Counted from the stretch's first letter, positions 11,302 to 23,830 are shown. The stretch: DNA of 64,000 nucleotides from Gnetum montanum (GCA_015680685.1 MNCI01019003.1:1280-65279); one strand, 5' to 3'. A program made the numbers and translations. Notes: generated from the sequence alone by a model not told the origin.

Positions 11302-12790
11302 AGTTTTACATTAGCCTTTTTCATGTGGCTATTTGAATTGGTGTGCAAGGGGAGATTGTTTTGGAAGATTTGGAGGATATACTTCCTAGATTCTCCATTG
11401 AGCTAATGAAAATTATTTTTGAAAAGTAGTCAAAAGTCAAAGACCTATCAAAGGACACCTTGGTATATCAGAAGTGCTTGGAAAATTGTGAAAAAGAAGA
11501 GAATATTACCAATTTAATGCTAATAGCACATGGCTACTAGAAACTCCAACTCTAGGGTAATGTTGAATCCTACAGGTTTATATATTTTTATAGAAAAATA
11601 AGTTAAGTTTAAATAATTAGTAGATAGATAAATGAATAGCATTTTGAGAATTAGTTAAAGATTATTGTAATGTGAATGTTCAAGTTCATGGATTTTAATA
11701 TGTAGGGTCTAGATTACTTGAAATTTTTGCAAAATATGCAACAAGATCTCTTCCAACAGTATAATTGGTGACCACATGTTATGTCATAGTTTGAGGCTCA
11801 ATACAAAAGATTAAGTCTCCATTGACTTTGGAGCTAGTATGAAACCTGAAGATGGCTCCACTCATTATAAGGAAAAATCTACATAGAAAATGCAAAGTGG
11901 CCAAAAGGATTATGGATCATTCTTATGTGAGAAGACATAATTGAATTTCTATTAGAAGAAGAAAAGAAAATTAAGAGAGTGTACTAATCATCCTATGATA
12001 TCTATTGTAGTCCGAATAAGTCTTAACAATGTCAAGTTCATTGATGTAATTGGTTTGGTGGAGGAGTTTAAAGTTAGAATAATTAGTGAGGCACACAGTG
12101 CCTAAAACTAGTTATTTGAAGGAGAAGAAGTAAAATATATTAATAAGTTTAATAGAGTAGGTATTTTATGTGCTTTAAGTCTAAAGCACTCCTATCCTAG
12201 CACAACATAGTGTATACAATTAATAATGAGCTAATTTATGGAGAAGACTTTTTTTATAGTTCTTGTGGATTAGAAGTAAGTAGTTATTACTTAGGATCCT
12301 ACAACACTAAGACATTGGTTGGGCTTCCCTGAGTTAGGAATAAAAATCAATAGCTTGAAACTTGATATAGTAGAGTTAATATTAGTATAGGAATAGATAA
12401 AATTGGAGAAGACTAATGTCATCAACATGTACAAATAGACTAATAAAGACTTTAAGAAGTTGTTCCCCTTATTCAATGAGTGATTATCTTACAACAAACT
12501 TGGTAAAAAATGAGAGCTAACTCCATAGGTAGTTGTATGGGATATAAAAGACTATGTTCTAGGGGAGGATGATTAACTAAACACTAGTTATCTATAAGGG
12601 AGTAGTGAACAAAATAGAAAAGCTACCCCAAGAGGAAAAAAAGGGCAATAAGAAGATGATGAGAAAAATGATTAATTTTGGATTTTATTATGATTTAATA
12701 AGGGTGGTGATAACTTTTCTTACCAGATAAGAGAAGAAGTAATTAGATGTTTCTTAGATGTAGACTTTAGAACCCCCATTATGTCAACAC
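11302..12790. other. AT-rich, decayed sequence
   Basis: No gene recognised; short open stretches only. Confidence 0.35.
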
Positions 12791-13605
12791 TCAGGGAGTT
12801 TAATGCTTGTATACAATATTAGTAATGAAGATCCTTTGAAATCAATGTTAAAGACTAGGGATGATCTGCTGTCTTCAATGATGAAAAATATTAGAGAGTC
12901 AGAGAAGAAAATAAATAGGGATGCTGCAATAGGCAAGGAAGAAATTTTAAAGAGCATCTCTATAACTTAAGAGAAAGGGAAGCCTTTAAGAAAGTGAAAG
13001 CCTCTCTTCTTGAAGGAAGATGTATCTTCAAAGACTCTTATAATATAAGTATCTCAAGAAACTCTTTAAGAGAAAATAATGAACTATCAAAAATGTTTTA
13101 TTTTCAACTTATTTTATTTTACCAAGTGTAAATGATAAAATATAGAATTATAGTACTACATTAATTATAAATGATATGACATTAAAAGGACATAACCTTT
13201 TTAGGTGCTGCCTAGAAAAATAAAGTAATGGAACATGAAGAAAATTTTTTTTAATCTACTTTTTCTTCCATTTTGAAATATTGGAAGAAATATGTAAATG
13301 AAGAGGAGTTTGATTTTCTTACTGACTTGCTTTTGTTAGAAGAAAATAAAGAGGTTGGTAAACAAATGTTTTATTTTCTTCATAACTTCTTTGAGTTGGA
13401 TTAAAAAAAATAGGCTAGGAAGAATAATAAATTGAGAAAATGGATGGAGGAAAGGATGGATCCTCCAGAAGTAGAGATTTCTTTTCTTGTAGAGATCACT
13501 CCACTAGCAAGCATATTAGTTTTGAAGGACGAGGAGATCTATAAGTGGATTAAGAAGGTAACTAGTCTAAAGCTTTCTACCTCATATAGTAAGTCACCTT
13601 CAACA
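12791..13605 (+). pseudogene. Decayed plus-strand coding segments, unknown
   Basis: Two charged, helical stretches can be read: one at about 12815-12990 (SSMMKNIRESEKKINRDAA and onward) and one at about 13270-13590 (NEEEFDFLTDLLLLEENKEV, then PPEVEISFLVEITPLAS). TAG, TAA and frame changes interrupt them. I do not recognise the family. Coding-like composition is the only evidence. Confidence 0.25.
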
Positions 13606-14640
13606 TGAAATTAAAACCTAATATTATTTTATGTGTATGTTAACATAACTTAGACAATGTTTGACTTTTGTAAAAATGAAAAAAAGGATATGGGCTTGTT
13701 TCAAAGATAAGTAATTAATTGTAGAAGACCTGATAGAGGGTTTTAAAGGAAGCTAAATGTAATTTTTTAGAAGAATGTAAGTATAGTTAATGTTATTGGA
13801 AGATAGTGGAAATTTCATATGAAAAAACTAACATACCTACTAATTTTTAGAAATAGAAAATAAATTTACATAATGATCAAGTAACTTTTTGAGATATAGT
13901 GATCAATAGTGATGTAGCAGTTAAAGGTATAGCTACAAAGAAAATAAGAGTAGATCTAAACTTTGAAAAGGATATGGGGATGTTAACCATAGAGCAAGCT
14001 AACACTAATATCATACTACTAGGTTCTTTATATCATATGCATAGTTAAAGAGGAAGATCATGAATGAGAAACAAAGATGTCATCAAACCAAGTAGAGCTC
14101 TAAGAAGTTGAAATGAGAGGCAACAATATAGTAAGACATAATCCTCTACCTCACACATATTGGTGACAGAAGAATAAAGCATTGGAGTTATAGAAATATT
14201 TAATGGAATGTAAAATATCTATGGTAATCATGACACATTCCATGATGAGCCTAGAGAATTTTGCAATAGCATGAAAGAATTGGTTTTGAAGGTACAAAGT
14301 GAATAGGAGATGGTATAAGTGAGAGTATCATCAATTGTTAAAAGAACATGAAGGCTTGTACATAGATAGGGAAATAAAAATTCTATTCATCCAAAAGACT
14401 AATATGGTAGGGCTATTTTAAGAATTTTCAAATAGTATAATGGTGATTACATTTGAAGATTAGTAGAGAGCTATGTAAGGGGAACCTATAGAAGAAGGGG
14501 ATGACAGTGAAATCTCAACATAAGAGTTAAAGATATATAAGAAGGAGTGGACAAACATCTTATTAAATATCCTAATCTCACCAAGGGAATTCTAATATTC
14601 TATTTACACTAGGAAAATTATGTATATCCATAAGAAAGAT
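13606..14640. other. AT-rich, no recognisable gene
   Basis: Nothing assignable. Possibly the decayed post-protease part of the element whose protease lies at 14646-15070. Confidence 0.35.
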
Positions 14641-14645
14641 TTAGA

Positions 14646-15070
14646 CTATACAAAATTAATTACTATAAATGAAAATGTAGTATAACCTATAACTTTGACT
14701 CCCATACCATTAAAAGAAATGTGGTTTTTAGAAGTTTCATTAAATGTTATGTGATTATGAAGACCAAACCATTTGATAATAGACCATGTGATCCTATTAT
14801 AGCCTACACCATAATCAACATGTATGAAATGGATAGTAGCATCAGATGACACTTTGATAGTTATGTAAGTTGACAATTGGTATAAATTCCTAGTCTTTAA
14901 GTCAATCTTGATGCTTTTCTCATAGAAATTCAAATTGTCTGATCTATAGTGAGGGACATGAAGGAATGATGAAATTTCCATTGTCTAGATAAGAATATCA
15001 CTTGAAATCACAATTTTCTTAAGAACATCATATAGAGAAACATGATGCTTTTTAGAAGTTCCGATGAGAT
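14646..15070 (-). pseudogene. Tat-like gag end and protease remnant (E0)
   Basis: Minus-strand reading gives a gag C-terminal motif (HHVSLYDVLKK, about 15060-15030), a linker, then the protease with HVDYGVGYNRI and SFNGMGVKVIG. Each segment lines up with E2 at 62290-62800 (LSLYDLIM; HVDDGATTNII; SFNGPHVVVKG) and with E1 at 56831-57200. It is therefore a third, more decayed member of the E family. The canonical DSG active site reads DYG here. Cut on its right by the LTR of element F. Confidence 0.6.
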
Positions 15071-15221
15071 CATAAAAGGATTAATTGGATTTCTTGGAGT
15101 GAATGATCAAAGTCATTTGATGTAGAACATTATTATCTATTGCCTATAATGGCTTTGATGTAGGAACACCTCTTCCCTTTTTTCTTCACTACATTTGTGC
15201 TTGTAGATTTTGGGCTTGAAG

Positions 15222-15411
15222 AAGATGTCTTGGCTAAGGCCTATGATTGATAAAAGACATATTGAGATGAGAGGAGACATCTTATTAATTTTATGAATGT
15301 CTTGAGCAAGACATCCTAGCCCTATAGGAGATTTCTTAGGTAAGACATCTTGCCAATAAAGAAGACGTCTTGTCCCCATAGAAGACATCTTATTAAAATA
15401 GGAGACATATT
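15222..15411 (+). repeat. Phased array of AAGACATCTT 10-mers
   Basis: Eight near-copies of AAGACATCTT (variants AAGATGTCTT, AAGACGTCTT, GAGACATCTT, AAGACATATT, AAGACATCCT, GAGACATATT) start at 15222, 15254, 15274, 15308, 15342, 15362, 15382 and 15402. The last four are exactly 20 bp apart; other steps are 20, 32, 34 and 34. AAGACGTCTT is a perfect palindrome. The place, upstream of a TATA-like box in an LTR, suggests enhancer sites (inference). Confidence 0.65.
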
Positions 15412-15865
15412 CTTGAAGAGTTGGGTTGTCATAGGAAAAGTCTTTTCAAGATCAAAAATGACATGTATGGACAAGGAAACTTCTAAAAATACCTATACCA
15501 ATTTAGAAAATAGTTGAAGTAAGTTGAAATAGGATGAAAAACCCAAGGAGAAGGTTAGAAGATCACAAAAACATTTGAAGAATCTTAAGTTAAGTTAAGG
15601 GAAGGTTTATAGGTTTCTTATCTCCTTGGTATTCATAAATATTAATCTAATTTACAATTTTTGGTGATGAGAGAGAGAGAGAAAGAGAGAGTTATGAGAT
15701 GAGATTTCCTAGTAATATCTCTTGATTTGTGAGAGCTTGGACAAGGTGTGGAAGAGCACATTGAGTGAGTGCATAGAGGTTGTAGCTCCAAGGTCAATTG
15801 TGTAGACTTGTGTATTCTAGTCTTGATTGTAAGTTGAGATCTCATTCTCAAGTTATGGCAGAATC

Positions 15866-15872
15866 TATATAT
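15866..15872 (+). promoter_or_regulatory. TATA-like box in LTR of F
   Basis: TATATAT about 250 bp before the LTR end; a plausible LTR promoter. Confidence 0.35.
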
Positions 15873-16118
15873 TGGTTCTATCTTACATTGAGAACAACCA
15901 TTGTATGGTTGTAGGGTCTCATGCTCTACAATATAATTTGAGTGTGAAAGGTTTTGGATGTTTGTGGATTTTGAGAGCCTGGTTGTAATCTTCTAATAAG
16001 GTAAAATTGAAGATAGCTAGTTTTATTATTTTATAGTAGAATATTTTTATCTCTGCAAAATATTTGGGTTTAGTATTTGAAAGTGATTAATTAGTGAAGT
16101 GAACTTGCTCCAGTATTA

Positions 16119-16132
16119 TTGGTATCAAAGCT
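16119..16132 (+). promoter_or_regulatory. Primer-binding site of element F
   Basis: TTGGTATCAAAGC matches the initiator-Met PBS TTGGTATCAGAGC at all but one base and precedes gag by about 80 bp. Confidence 0.75.
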
Positions 16133-16208
16133 TAGCTTGTGTTGAGCTTTGGAGCTTAGATTTGTGCTGTTTTTTCTTAGAATTGATTGAGAATTTTGTC
16201 AATTTTAG

Positions 16209-17362
16209 ATGACATATAAGAAGAAATAGGTGTGAGCACTAAATAGCGACATGTAGAGCATGAAGTCCACCTTCCAAATGATGTTTTCTTAGTTAGATGA
16301 AATCAGCACAAAGGTAGATAGGAATGCTAGTCCTAGCCATATCCAGACACATGGAGGTGAAGGGCATGTGTGTTTAAATGAAGAGGTTTTACAACTAGGT
16401 GGAGATGAAGCAGATGAAGATAAAGAACAATCTAGCTATATGAGTGTAGGAATCCATTAGCAAAGGATTCAAATGGAAGAAAATCCTATTTCTCAAATTT
16501 GAATTTCATTGGATCCAACCATGGTAAATACTTATTTTCTAGGTAAGATTGATGAGGACAATGAGGCAAGGCTTGCTAGAACATTTAGAAATGCTATAAG
16601 ACTTTTGTACATGAAGTTGAAGGCTTTCAATGTTATAGATGGCACTAGTGCTTATGAAAGTTGCCTAAAGGAACTTGAGAAGAGGTTTTAGTTAGAAGAT
16701 GTATTGAACAACTTCAGGATACCTATTTCTAAATCTATATTAGAAGGTATTGTTTCTACTTTGGGGAAAAAGGAGTCCTACGATTATGAAAGATGAAATA
16801 GTCAACCCATTAGAGATTGGAATATAATGAAATACAAGTTGAAAAGAAAATCTGAATAGTTTTTTCATATACAAGATACCATCATGAAGTTAAAATTGCT
16901 AAGTCAAGGTGATAGTGATGTCAAAGAATTCTACCTTGAATTTTGTAATCTATTCCATGAAGCTAAGGTAAATTGGGAAGAGTATGAATATGCTTCAATC
17001 TTTTTAGGAGGTCTCAAAATGACATACAAATAGGTGTTATCTTTTTATGAGCAACAAACTATTTATGAGACTTATGATTTGACACTTAAGACTAAGAAGA
17101 AATTAAGTGGATTTGGAAATAGTAGAAACAAACAAACTTCCAAGGAGAAGGAGAAGGAATCCAAATATGAAAAAGAACCTAAGTCCAAATTTCAAGATAA
17201 GGAGGAATCCATAATAACAAGACTGAAAGAGGAGATGAGAGGGGCAAAGACAAGAAGGAATAAGGTGAGGAAGGCAAGGGTCAAGGCAGCAACATATCAA
17301 AAATCTAGTGCTTTAAGTGTGAAGAAAGCAGACATAAGCAATGATAATTTCCACTTCACAAG
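16209..17362 (+). pseudogene. gag of element F, truncated by element D
   Basis: From the ATG at 16209 a single frame, broken mainly by TAG codons, can be followed. Visible parts: an N-terminal variable region; a segment YFLGKIDEDNEARLARTFRN (about 16530-16590); the gag core with WNIMKYKLKRK, IMKLKLLSQGDSDVKEFYLEF (about 16820-16950) and ASIFLGGLKMTYK; a Lys/Glu-rich linker (17100-17290); and the start of a zinc knuckle CFKCEESRHK (about 17310-17340). Homology ends at 17362, where the LTR of D begins, so the knuckle is cut before its last cysteine. The rest of F was not found in the window. Confidence 0.65.
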
Positions 17363-20139
17363 TGTTATAACAATTACCAATTTCATGTAATAACAATGAT
17401 TTAAATTATCATGCTATGTTACTATGCATTGGAGTAAATAGATCGATATAATTATGAAATATGATTGAGTTGGATGAAAGGTATAACACCAACCAATAAA
17501 TATTATCATTAACCTTCGATAAGAATTCTAGAGATTCGTAGTAGACAATGACTCAAAGCTACATTAATAATAATGCAAAATTAAATCCTAAGTTGAAAAA
17601 ATCTTTTGAAGAGAAGTGTTTAGAAATATTCTAGAAGGATTACATTCATTTTTTTGAGTTTTCATTGAATTATGATAATTTTAAGACCTAGCAATCTATA
17701 GTAATATTTCAGCCATTAACCTAAGCTTCATTTCATGAAAAATTAATTGTGGGATAATATTGAGTTAAGGTTTAATGCATAGTATTTATGAAAAGATAAA
17801 TCATAAAAAATATTAGAGGATGTTTTAGTAAAGATACCATGTAAATTAAGGGGTTCATAATTGAAATTCTTAAAGCCATTATGCTCTGTTGATTACATAA
17901 GCTTATAAAATTTCAAAGTAGTTCAAAGAACTATGGTTTCAAGTTTAAAATTAACACCAAATAATATAATTGAGTATCCCATCAAAGATAGATTTAGGAT
18001 CTACTCTATTTATCTATTAGCTAAGTTAAGATTGAAAAAAATGGAATCATAGAGTGTATGAATTAGTTTCATTGTAATAGGTATTGGAACAAATAGTTGA
18101 GCACTAAGGAAAACCATCACTTCAAGAAGAAGGGATAGATTTAAATTTGAAAAAAGGATTTATTAAATTTATGTTTGTGATATTAGCTTGTTAAGGAAAA
18201 ATTTTGGTTTGGCAAAGAGCATGAAAAATGACTTAGCTAAATTAGCTCTACTAACGTAGAAGAGGTTTGTAAAGTTGATAATTGGCTTTACAAAGAATGC
18301 CTTGTTCAGTTCTACCATGTAAGATTAATGACATGCCTAATAGAGTTAAACTTGGGTTCTACAATTTAGCTCAGAAATAGCTTTGCCACATTAGCTTAAA
18401 TCTTTAGAGCATTATTCATAGAGCTAGAATTCTACTTCATGAAAGAGCTTGTTTTATATTCTATCATGTCAACTTATTCTTATGTAGAACATGCTTGTGA
18501 GGTGAAGAAGTAGCTTTACAAAGAGGTTCTATAGCCATGACAACATAGCATATTAAGAAAATCTTGTCTAAAGGATCAAACTTTAGCTATACAAGTCATG
18601 CCACTTCTACTCATGCCAAGTTAGTTCCTTTTAGATAAAATGTTTCATAAAGTTCTAAAATGGTTCTATTGAAAATAGTAGTTTTCAACCCTACCATGTT
18701 AGCCATTAGTTATATTCTATAGAGATAAAAAGAGGTTCTACAAAATGGTTCTATGAGCCATATCATTGTTATACCATATCAGTGATCATATAAAATAGAC
18801 TCATAGAATTGAAAAGTAGCTCAAAAAAATGGCTCTAACACATCAACTTTATCTTATGCTAAATCAATTATGGAGTAAAGAAGTAGTTCTACAAAATGAT
18901 TCTACAAAAAAGAGCTTATTTTTGATTCTATGATGTTAACATTAAAGAATGAGTATAGTTCATAGAACTAAAATTTTTCTTTACAAATAATCTTATTTTC
19001 AATTCTACCACATATGCACTAGAGAAAAGGATGTTATTCATAAGATTGAAATTTAGCTCTAAAAATGATCCTATTAATAGCTAAGGATGTAGTAGAAGAT
19101 TTTGAGAGATGTTCAACCTTCTTTACCATGTCAGCTTGTAGAGTTGATTTTGTGAAGATAAAAATTAAATCTATAAATGAATCCAAAAAATGATTCTACA
19201 TGGCCATGTCATTATAACGTATGGACTTAGGTTTATCATAGAATTAGAATACAACTAGATAATGAAGCCAAAGATAGCTATCCACATTAGCAACTATGCA
19301 GTATTAGCTTGTAGAACTACAGATTGACTCTACAAATAGGATCTAAAATTGTTAGATGAGCTATATTAGTAGATTCAAAATATAAAGAGAGCTCTATAAT
19401 AATTATATAATAGATAAAGTACTAAATGGATTTTTGAAAAAACATAAAAGCCATGTAAGCTTAAGATAAGAGAAAAAATTATAGAATCAAGAAGTGATTA
19501 TATGTGATGGCTTTATAATTCATTCTACAATGTCAAGTCCTTCGTAGTATGAGCCAGGTTAGACTCCTTCATAGAGCAAGTTTATAGAATGTAAAATAGT
19601 TCTACAAATAAGCCTTGAATTAATTTTATAAGGCACATCACATCTCATCATGGACCCACCAAGAATTATGCACATGGCCATTCATTTTTAATTTAGCTTA
19701 GAGAAAGACAAGGTGTAGCATGAAATAAATTATATGAAGAAGCTTAAATTCTCTCTACCATGTTAGATTGCTTAGTAGAATGAATTTATAAGCTTAAATT
19801 TAGCTCTACAAAAAAGTTTAGAAAGGGATAGGATGAAGCTACAATAAATTAAGACCTTGAATTTAAACCCTTAAGCCTTAAGTAAAGTTTCTCAACTGAG
19901 TTAAAGCCTATAACAAGTGTTGAGAGTTAAATAGAACAACCTATCTAAAGTGAACAGACCAAAGAAAAAAGCTCTGAAGATTCATAAGCAAGATTTGAAT
20001 AGATTTTGAACACAAATACATTAGAAAATAGAGCTTAGTGTTGAAGCAGAGTTGAGAGCTAAAATAGGGCCAAGAAAAGAGAAAGAGTCATCATTAAAGA
20101 GCATAGAAAAGTTTTAGAAATCCATAGAAAAGAATAGCT

Positions 20140-22391
20140 AAGATGCATCATAAGGAAAAGGAAGAGGTTCTCTAGAAGTTTTAGGATGTTGATACATTTG
20201 CTTTCTCCAAATACTTATAATAATTTACATTGAACATCTATAAGCTTCATTAGTGGATCGATGTCATAAGGCTAAAGCCAAATGCAGAAGAAGTAAACCT
20301 ATTTGATCTTGATAAGGAGCATGATTTAATGAAAAATTCAGACTTGTGATTTTCATAATAGATGGAAGAATGGAAAGAAATTTTTAAGAAAATAGAACTT
20401 CATAAGCTTGGTTTTAGGTCTAAGGAAAACTTGATCAAGGATGTCATAAATCATTTAATAGCTAAAATGATTTATGACAACATAAGGTACTATTCAGAGA
20501 AAACATGGATGGTTTACCAAAATTAGCATTTAGAATACTTATGAACTCTATGGGATGATAGAGTAAGATATTATAGAAATTAAAATTCACCAATATAATG
20601 AGGAGGTGTTGAGTGAAAAATTCTAGAGCCATCCTAAGTGAGGAAGGAACACCAAGGTATCACCAACTAAGTTAGTAAAAGCTTGGGTCACAAGAATGCC
20701 ATTTCAAAAGATTTAGAGGTTAGGTTTCCCCATAGGATCTTCATTTCTACTTAAAATTTTTTGTTTTGTCTATGAAATTAATACTATTTCCAATTATCAT
20801 GTCTGGGGTTGGGTAGCATTAGAAAATAAAAGACTTTTCTTCCCTACATAATATATGAATGATGCACTACAATGAAGCCTATCTGAGATCCATGAGTAAG
20901 GGGTATAGCTAAACCTTAGCTCATTTTTATTAGAATATTTAATAAGTGAGGTGCCTAAGCTTGAAATAATGATTCCAATTTTTGTGGGCTATACATCATA
21001 GAAAAGAGCATGCCTAGAGAACCCATGTTATGACTTTTCCCTAGTCATTCATTAGAGGAGATTCTTTGATATTGAAGTCATAGAATTTTCAATAGACTAT
21101 GTTTACTCTCATTTAATTATGCTAAATTTGGGAGTTTTTAGGCCAAGGGTTAATCAGCAAGTTAGTAACAAGATAAGGAGAAAATGCCATAGAGTTGTTT
21201 TTCTTCATGCTTGCTATACACATATCCTTGTAGTTGGATTTGAAGGTAAATCTTTCAAATCACCCAAGTTTGTAGCTCCATATTTGGCTACATTGAAGGT
21301 AGAGAGACAAATGTGAGAGAGCTCTTTGAGGCATGACTACAAGCACAAAGAAGTTTTTCCTTTCAAATTCAACTTCTTGGGGTTTATCAATTCAAGTCAT
21401 TTAAGATCCATGGCCAGAAAATATAGAAAGAAACGTGGTTTCCCTCTAGCTCAAAAGTAGATATACTCCACTGTAAAGACTAAAAAGGTTCATTAGGTGG
21501 ATGATACCGATATAGTCTATCTAAAAGCTTATGATAAAGAGGTTAATTAGGCTAATGAGGAAACTCTAGCATAGTTGAAAAAGAGCCTATTGATGAAATT
21601 GATAGCTTTATCTTATGATGCCCCGGTCATTAAGATATGTAGATGGATGAAGGATGAAGAACACCCTTTGACTAGAGATTTCTTAAGACAACACCAAGCT
21701 ATAATGAAATATTATTACTTTTCCTGGAAATTATTAGAACCAGAGAAGGCTATGCCTAATAAGAGGATTATCCTTGATGGGGTAGAATATGCTAAGGTAG
21801 GAGCAATAAGGAAAGCCAAAGCTAACCAAGAAATGGCAAGGAAGGAATTACAACAATAGCTATAGGAGAAAAAAATAAAAGAGCAATAATAAGAGTAGCA
21901 TCTGGAACAACAGAAGCTGATGGAGCTACAAAGATAATAGAGCATTAGCAATAAAAAAAGAAAGTAGAATGAAGAAAGTAGAATGAACTTTAAAGATTAG
22001 GAAAAAAGAAGGTTGGATTATATTAAGTCAAAAGCCTCAAAATATGCTAGAAACAGAAGCTAGTATAATCTTCTAGTATAAGGAAGATGATCCAAAAATG
22101 GGAAAATAAAGGCTTGTTATGTCCCATTAAGATATGTTAGACTTATAACCATATTAATCAAAGACATGGGTTAAATAGTAGACAATAAAATAAACAAGCT
22201 TAAGGAATTTCTCTTACATAATGAATAAGAAGTATTAATGCTATAGGAAGGGGTCAAAGGATTAAAAATAGAAAATAAGTAGCTCAAGGGAACAATAACC
22301 ATCAAGGAATTGTTGCTTAAAAATAAGGAATATTCAAATAAGTAGGTGGAAGAAAAGTTAGCTATTATGAGATCAGAGTTAGAAATAGCAT
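20140..22391 (+). pseudogene. Unknown coding region inside 5' LTR of D, part 1
   Basis: Starting near an ATG at 20140 one can follow, with frame changes and mostly TAG stops, a long protein-like sequence. Readable parts include EEVNLFDLDKEHDLM (about 20290-20335), EEWKEIFKKIELHKLGFRSK, LIAKMIYDNIRYYSEKTWMV (to about 20520), HVWGWVALENKRLFF (about 20800), an open frame at 21119-21316, and 21575-21859 with DGVEYAKVGAIRKAKANQEM followed by a Lys/Glu/Gln-rich coiled-coil-like tail to 22391. I recognise no domain. Element A interrupts it; part 2 continues at 29790. Long remnant (about 2.8 kb in total), not functional. Confidence 0.4.
22387..22391. repeat. Target-site duplication of A, left
   Basis: AGCAT, identical to 29785-29789. 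Confidence 0.9.
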
Positions 22392-22810
22392 TGATGAGTG
22401 GCGAGGTACACCTACACTCAACCATATGAATACGAGTGTGTACGCGCGATCCGGTCGAACTTTGCAGACTAAATGTCTTAACGCCACAAGAAACACTTGG
22501 GGTTAATCGTTCGTTGTCTTCCCAGGCTTGCTTGTAAGTGTCACAGTGTATGGTTAAGAAAGTCTGAGGTATGTGATTTTTTTTGGTATTTTCAAGTTTA
22601 TCTTCTAAGCTATGAGAGGAGGGTTGAGAAACTAACTAACTCTAACTAATGTCCTAAGTCTAAATTAACTAGCGTCAACATCTGTTCCCACTTACCGGAC
22701 ACACCCTGAACTATGCAACTATGGCTTACCAAACGCTAAGCATTACTGGGATCACCACATGTAACGCAAGTGCTCGAAGTGGTCGTACTGAGGCACCTAT
22801 TTAGCCTAAG

Positions 22811-23100
22811 TGTGATAAGCAACCGATTCCTTAGCTAGTCGTACACACCCGTGGGTGCTTGTAACTAAGTCGTACTTATCACATGTTCTAGCCTAGCGAT
22901 GAGCAGCTGATTCCTTAACTAGCCGTACACATTGGACTACCACTCGGACTACCAAGCGCAGAATCCTGGAATACGCTACTGGGTTACCAAGTAGTCAATA
23001 CTCGTAGTCAAGTCGTACTCACGCGTTGCGACAAGCAGCCGATTCCTTGATTAGCCGTACACGTCCGTAGACGCTCGTAATCAAGTCGTACTTGTGCGCA
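22811..23100. repeat. Expanded hairpin repeats in left LTR of A
   Basis: A unit of the form CCGATTCCTTGATTAGCCGTAC ... GTAATCAAGTCGTACTT (given here in two short parts) recurs about three times. Within the last unit CTTGATTA and TAATCAAG are an 8-bp inverted repeat with a loop of about 24 nt, and the first copy has the matching pair CTTAGCTA / TAACTAAG. The right LTR holds one unit (29296-29357). Confidence 0.65.
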
Positions 23101-23338
23101 CTAGGAAAGCAGTAAATAAACAACAATAAAACCATGTGCTGCAAGGTTTATCCAATCAAGTTCATCTTTATTGTCATACACAACTTGGGTTCAGGTTACA
23201 AGCTGCTCGAATAAAGAGCCGTTCACTTTAGGACTTCTACTGCGGGCACATGGAGAAAAATTCTAACTCTGGAGTGATCAATCTGCCAGAGCTTCGCTAC
23301 TTCTAGCTAGGATTTTTAAATGAGGGGAGTGCCGCCTC

Positions 23339-23347
23339 TTATTTATA
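23339..23347 (-). promoter_or_regulatory. TATA box in 3' LTR of A
   Basis: The minus strand reads TATAAATAA, at the same place as in the other three LTRs of this family. Confidence 0.7.
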
Positions 23348-23430
23348 GATATGGCGGCGGACCGCGATATCGCGTACGCGATATTGCATGGGATGCGATA
23401 TCGCGGCACAGTGCATGTCGCATCTCATCA

Positions 23431-23445
23431 TACCCCCATGACTGA
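23431..23445 (-). promoter_or_regulatory. Polypurine tract of A
   Basis: The minus strand reads TCAGTCATGGGGGTA, directly before the 3' LTR start TGATGAG. The same sequence stands at 41414-41428 in B. Confidence 0.8.
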
Positions 23446-23567
23446 ATGAAAACTCGTCCTCGAGTTCCTTACAATGATATTAGGTAGGTATGGGATTATT
23501 AGGGGAAATGAAACTAATGGGATGACATGTGAACGGTCTTTATTACAAGACTTGACAAAACTGGTGT

Positions 23568-23830
23568 TCATGACAACAAGGGTGAACACCTTATTACAAT
23601 GACATCAGGTGACATTTGGCAGTTGAGAGAAAAGAGGAGAGAGAATAGAAGAGAAGAAGAGAGAAGAGTCTTGTTGCTGCCAACGCCTAGATTGCACCTT
23701 CCGTTATCCATCCGTAAGCTCATTATCGATCTTGCTCCTTGCATAGTTGCTTCAGTGTTGCTCCACTCCAAGTGTTTGCTCTAGATCCATTCCGTTGTTG
23801 TATGATGGCCATCTACACCCAAAATACAAT
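23568..23830 (-). pseudogene. Conserved 3' ORF remnant in A
   Basis: The minus-strand frame reads KHLEWSNTEATMQGARSIM, then MDNGRCNLGVGSN. In B (41803-41579) the same frame reads KHLEWTSARVVMQGTRLMA and MNNGRHNLGVGSN. Conservation in one frame suggests real coding in the ancestor. A TAG interrupts it in A. Function unknown; possibly the C-terminal part of an env-like protein. Confidence 0.4.

Larger units (their letters stand above)
15159..16112 (+). repeat. 5' LTR of element F
   Basis: It is bounded on the right by an initiator-Met PBS at 16119. A TATA-like TATATAT lies at 15866-15872, and the LTR end is probably ...CTCCA. The left end (TGTAGGAACACC) is a guess. The U3 part carries a phased array of a 10-mer (15222-15411). 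A GA-rich run occurs near 15668-15690. Confidence 0.5.
17363..22391 (+). repeat. 5' LTR of D, part left of nested element A
   Basis: 17363 to about 19205 aligns with 37676-39904 apart from the LTR C insertion there. After that the comparison ends because the 3' copy is cut. 18250-19600 is built of recurring words such as GTTCTACAAAATGGTTCTA and TAGAGTTGA, a diffuse internal repetition. From about 20140 the sequence becomes coding-like. The LTR resumes after element A at 29790. Confidence 0.6.
22392..23430 (-). repeat. 3' LTR of A (left, 1039 bp)
   Basis: Plus-strand ends TGATGAG and CTCATCA. It is longer than its partner because a hairpin-forming unit is present about three times (22811-23100) where the right LTR has one. 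It has only three GATATC-type palindromes where the right LTR has nine. TATA box at 23339-23347. Confidence 0.9.

Noticed and set aside
21715-21951. Cys/Ser/Tyr-rich minus-strand ORF
   Set aside because: It is the complement of a Lys/Glu/Gln-rich coding strand, a compositional shadow.
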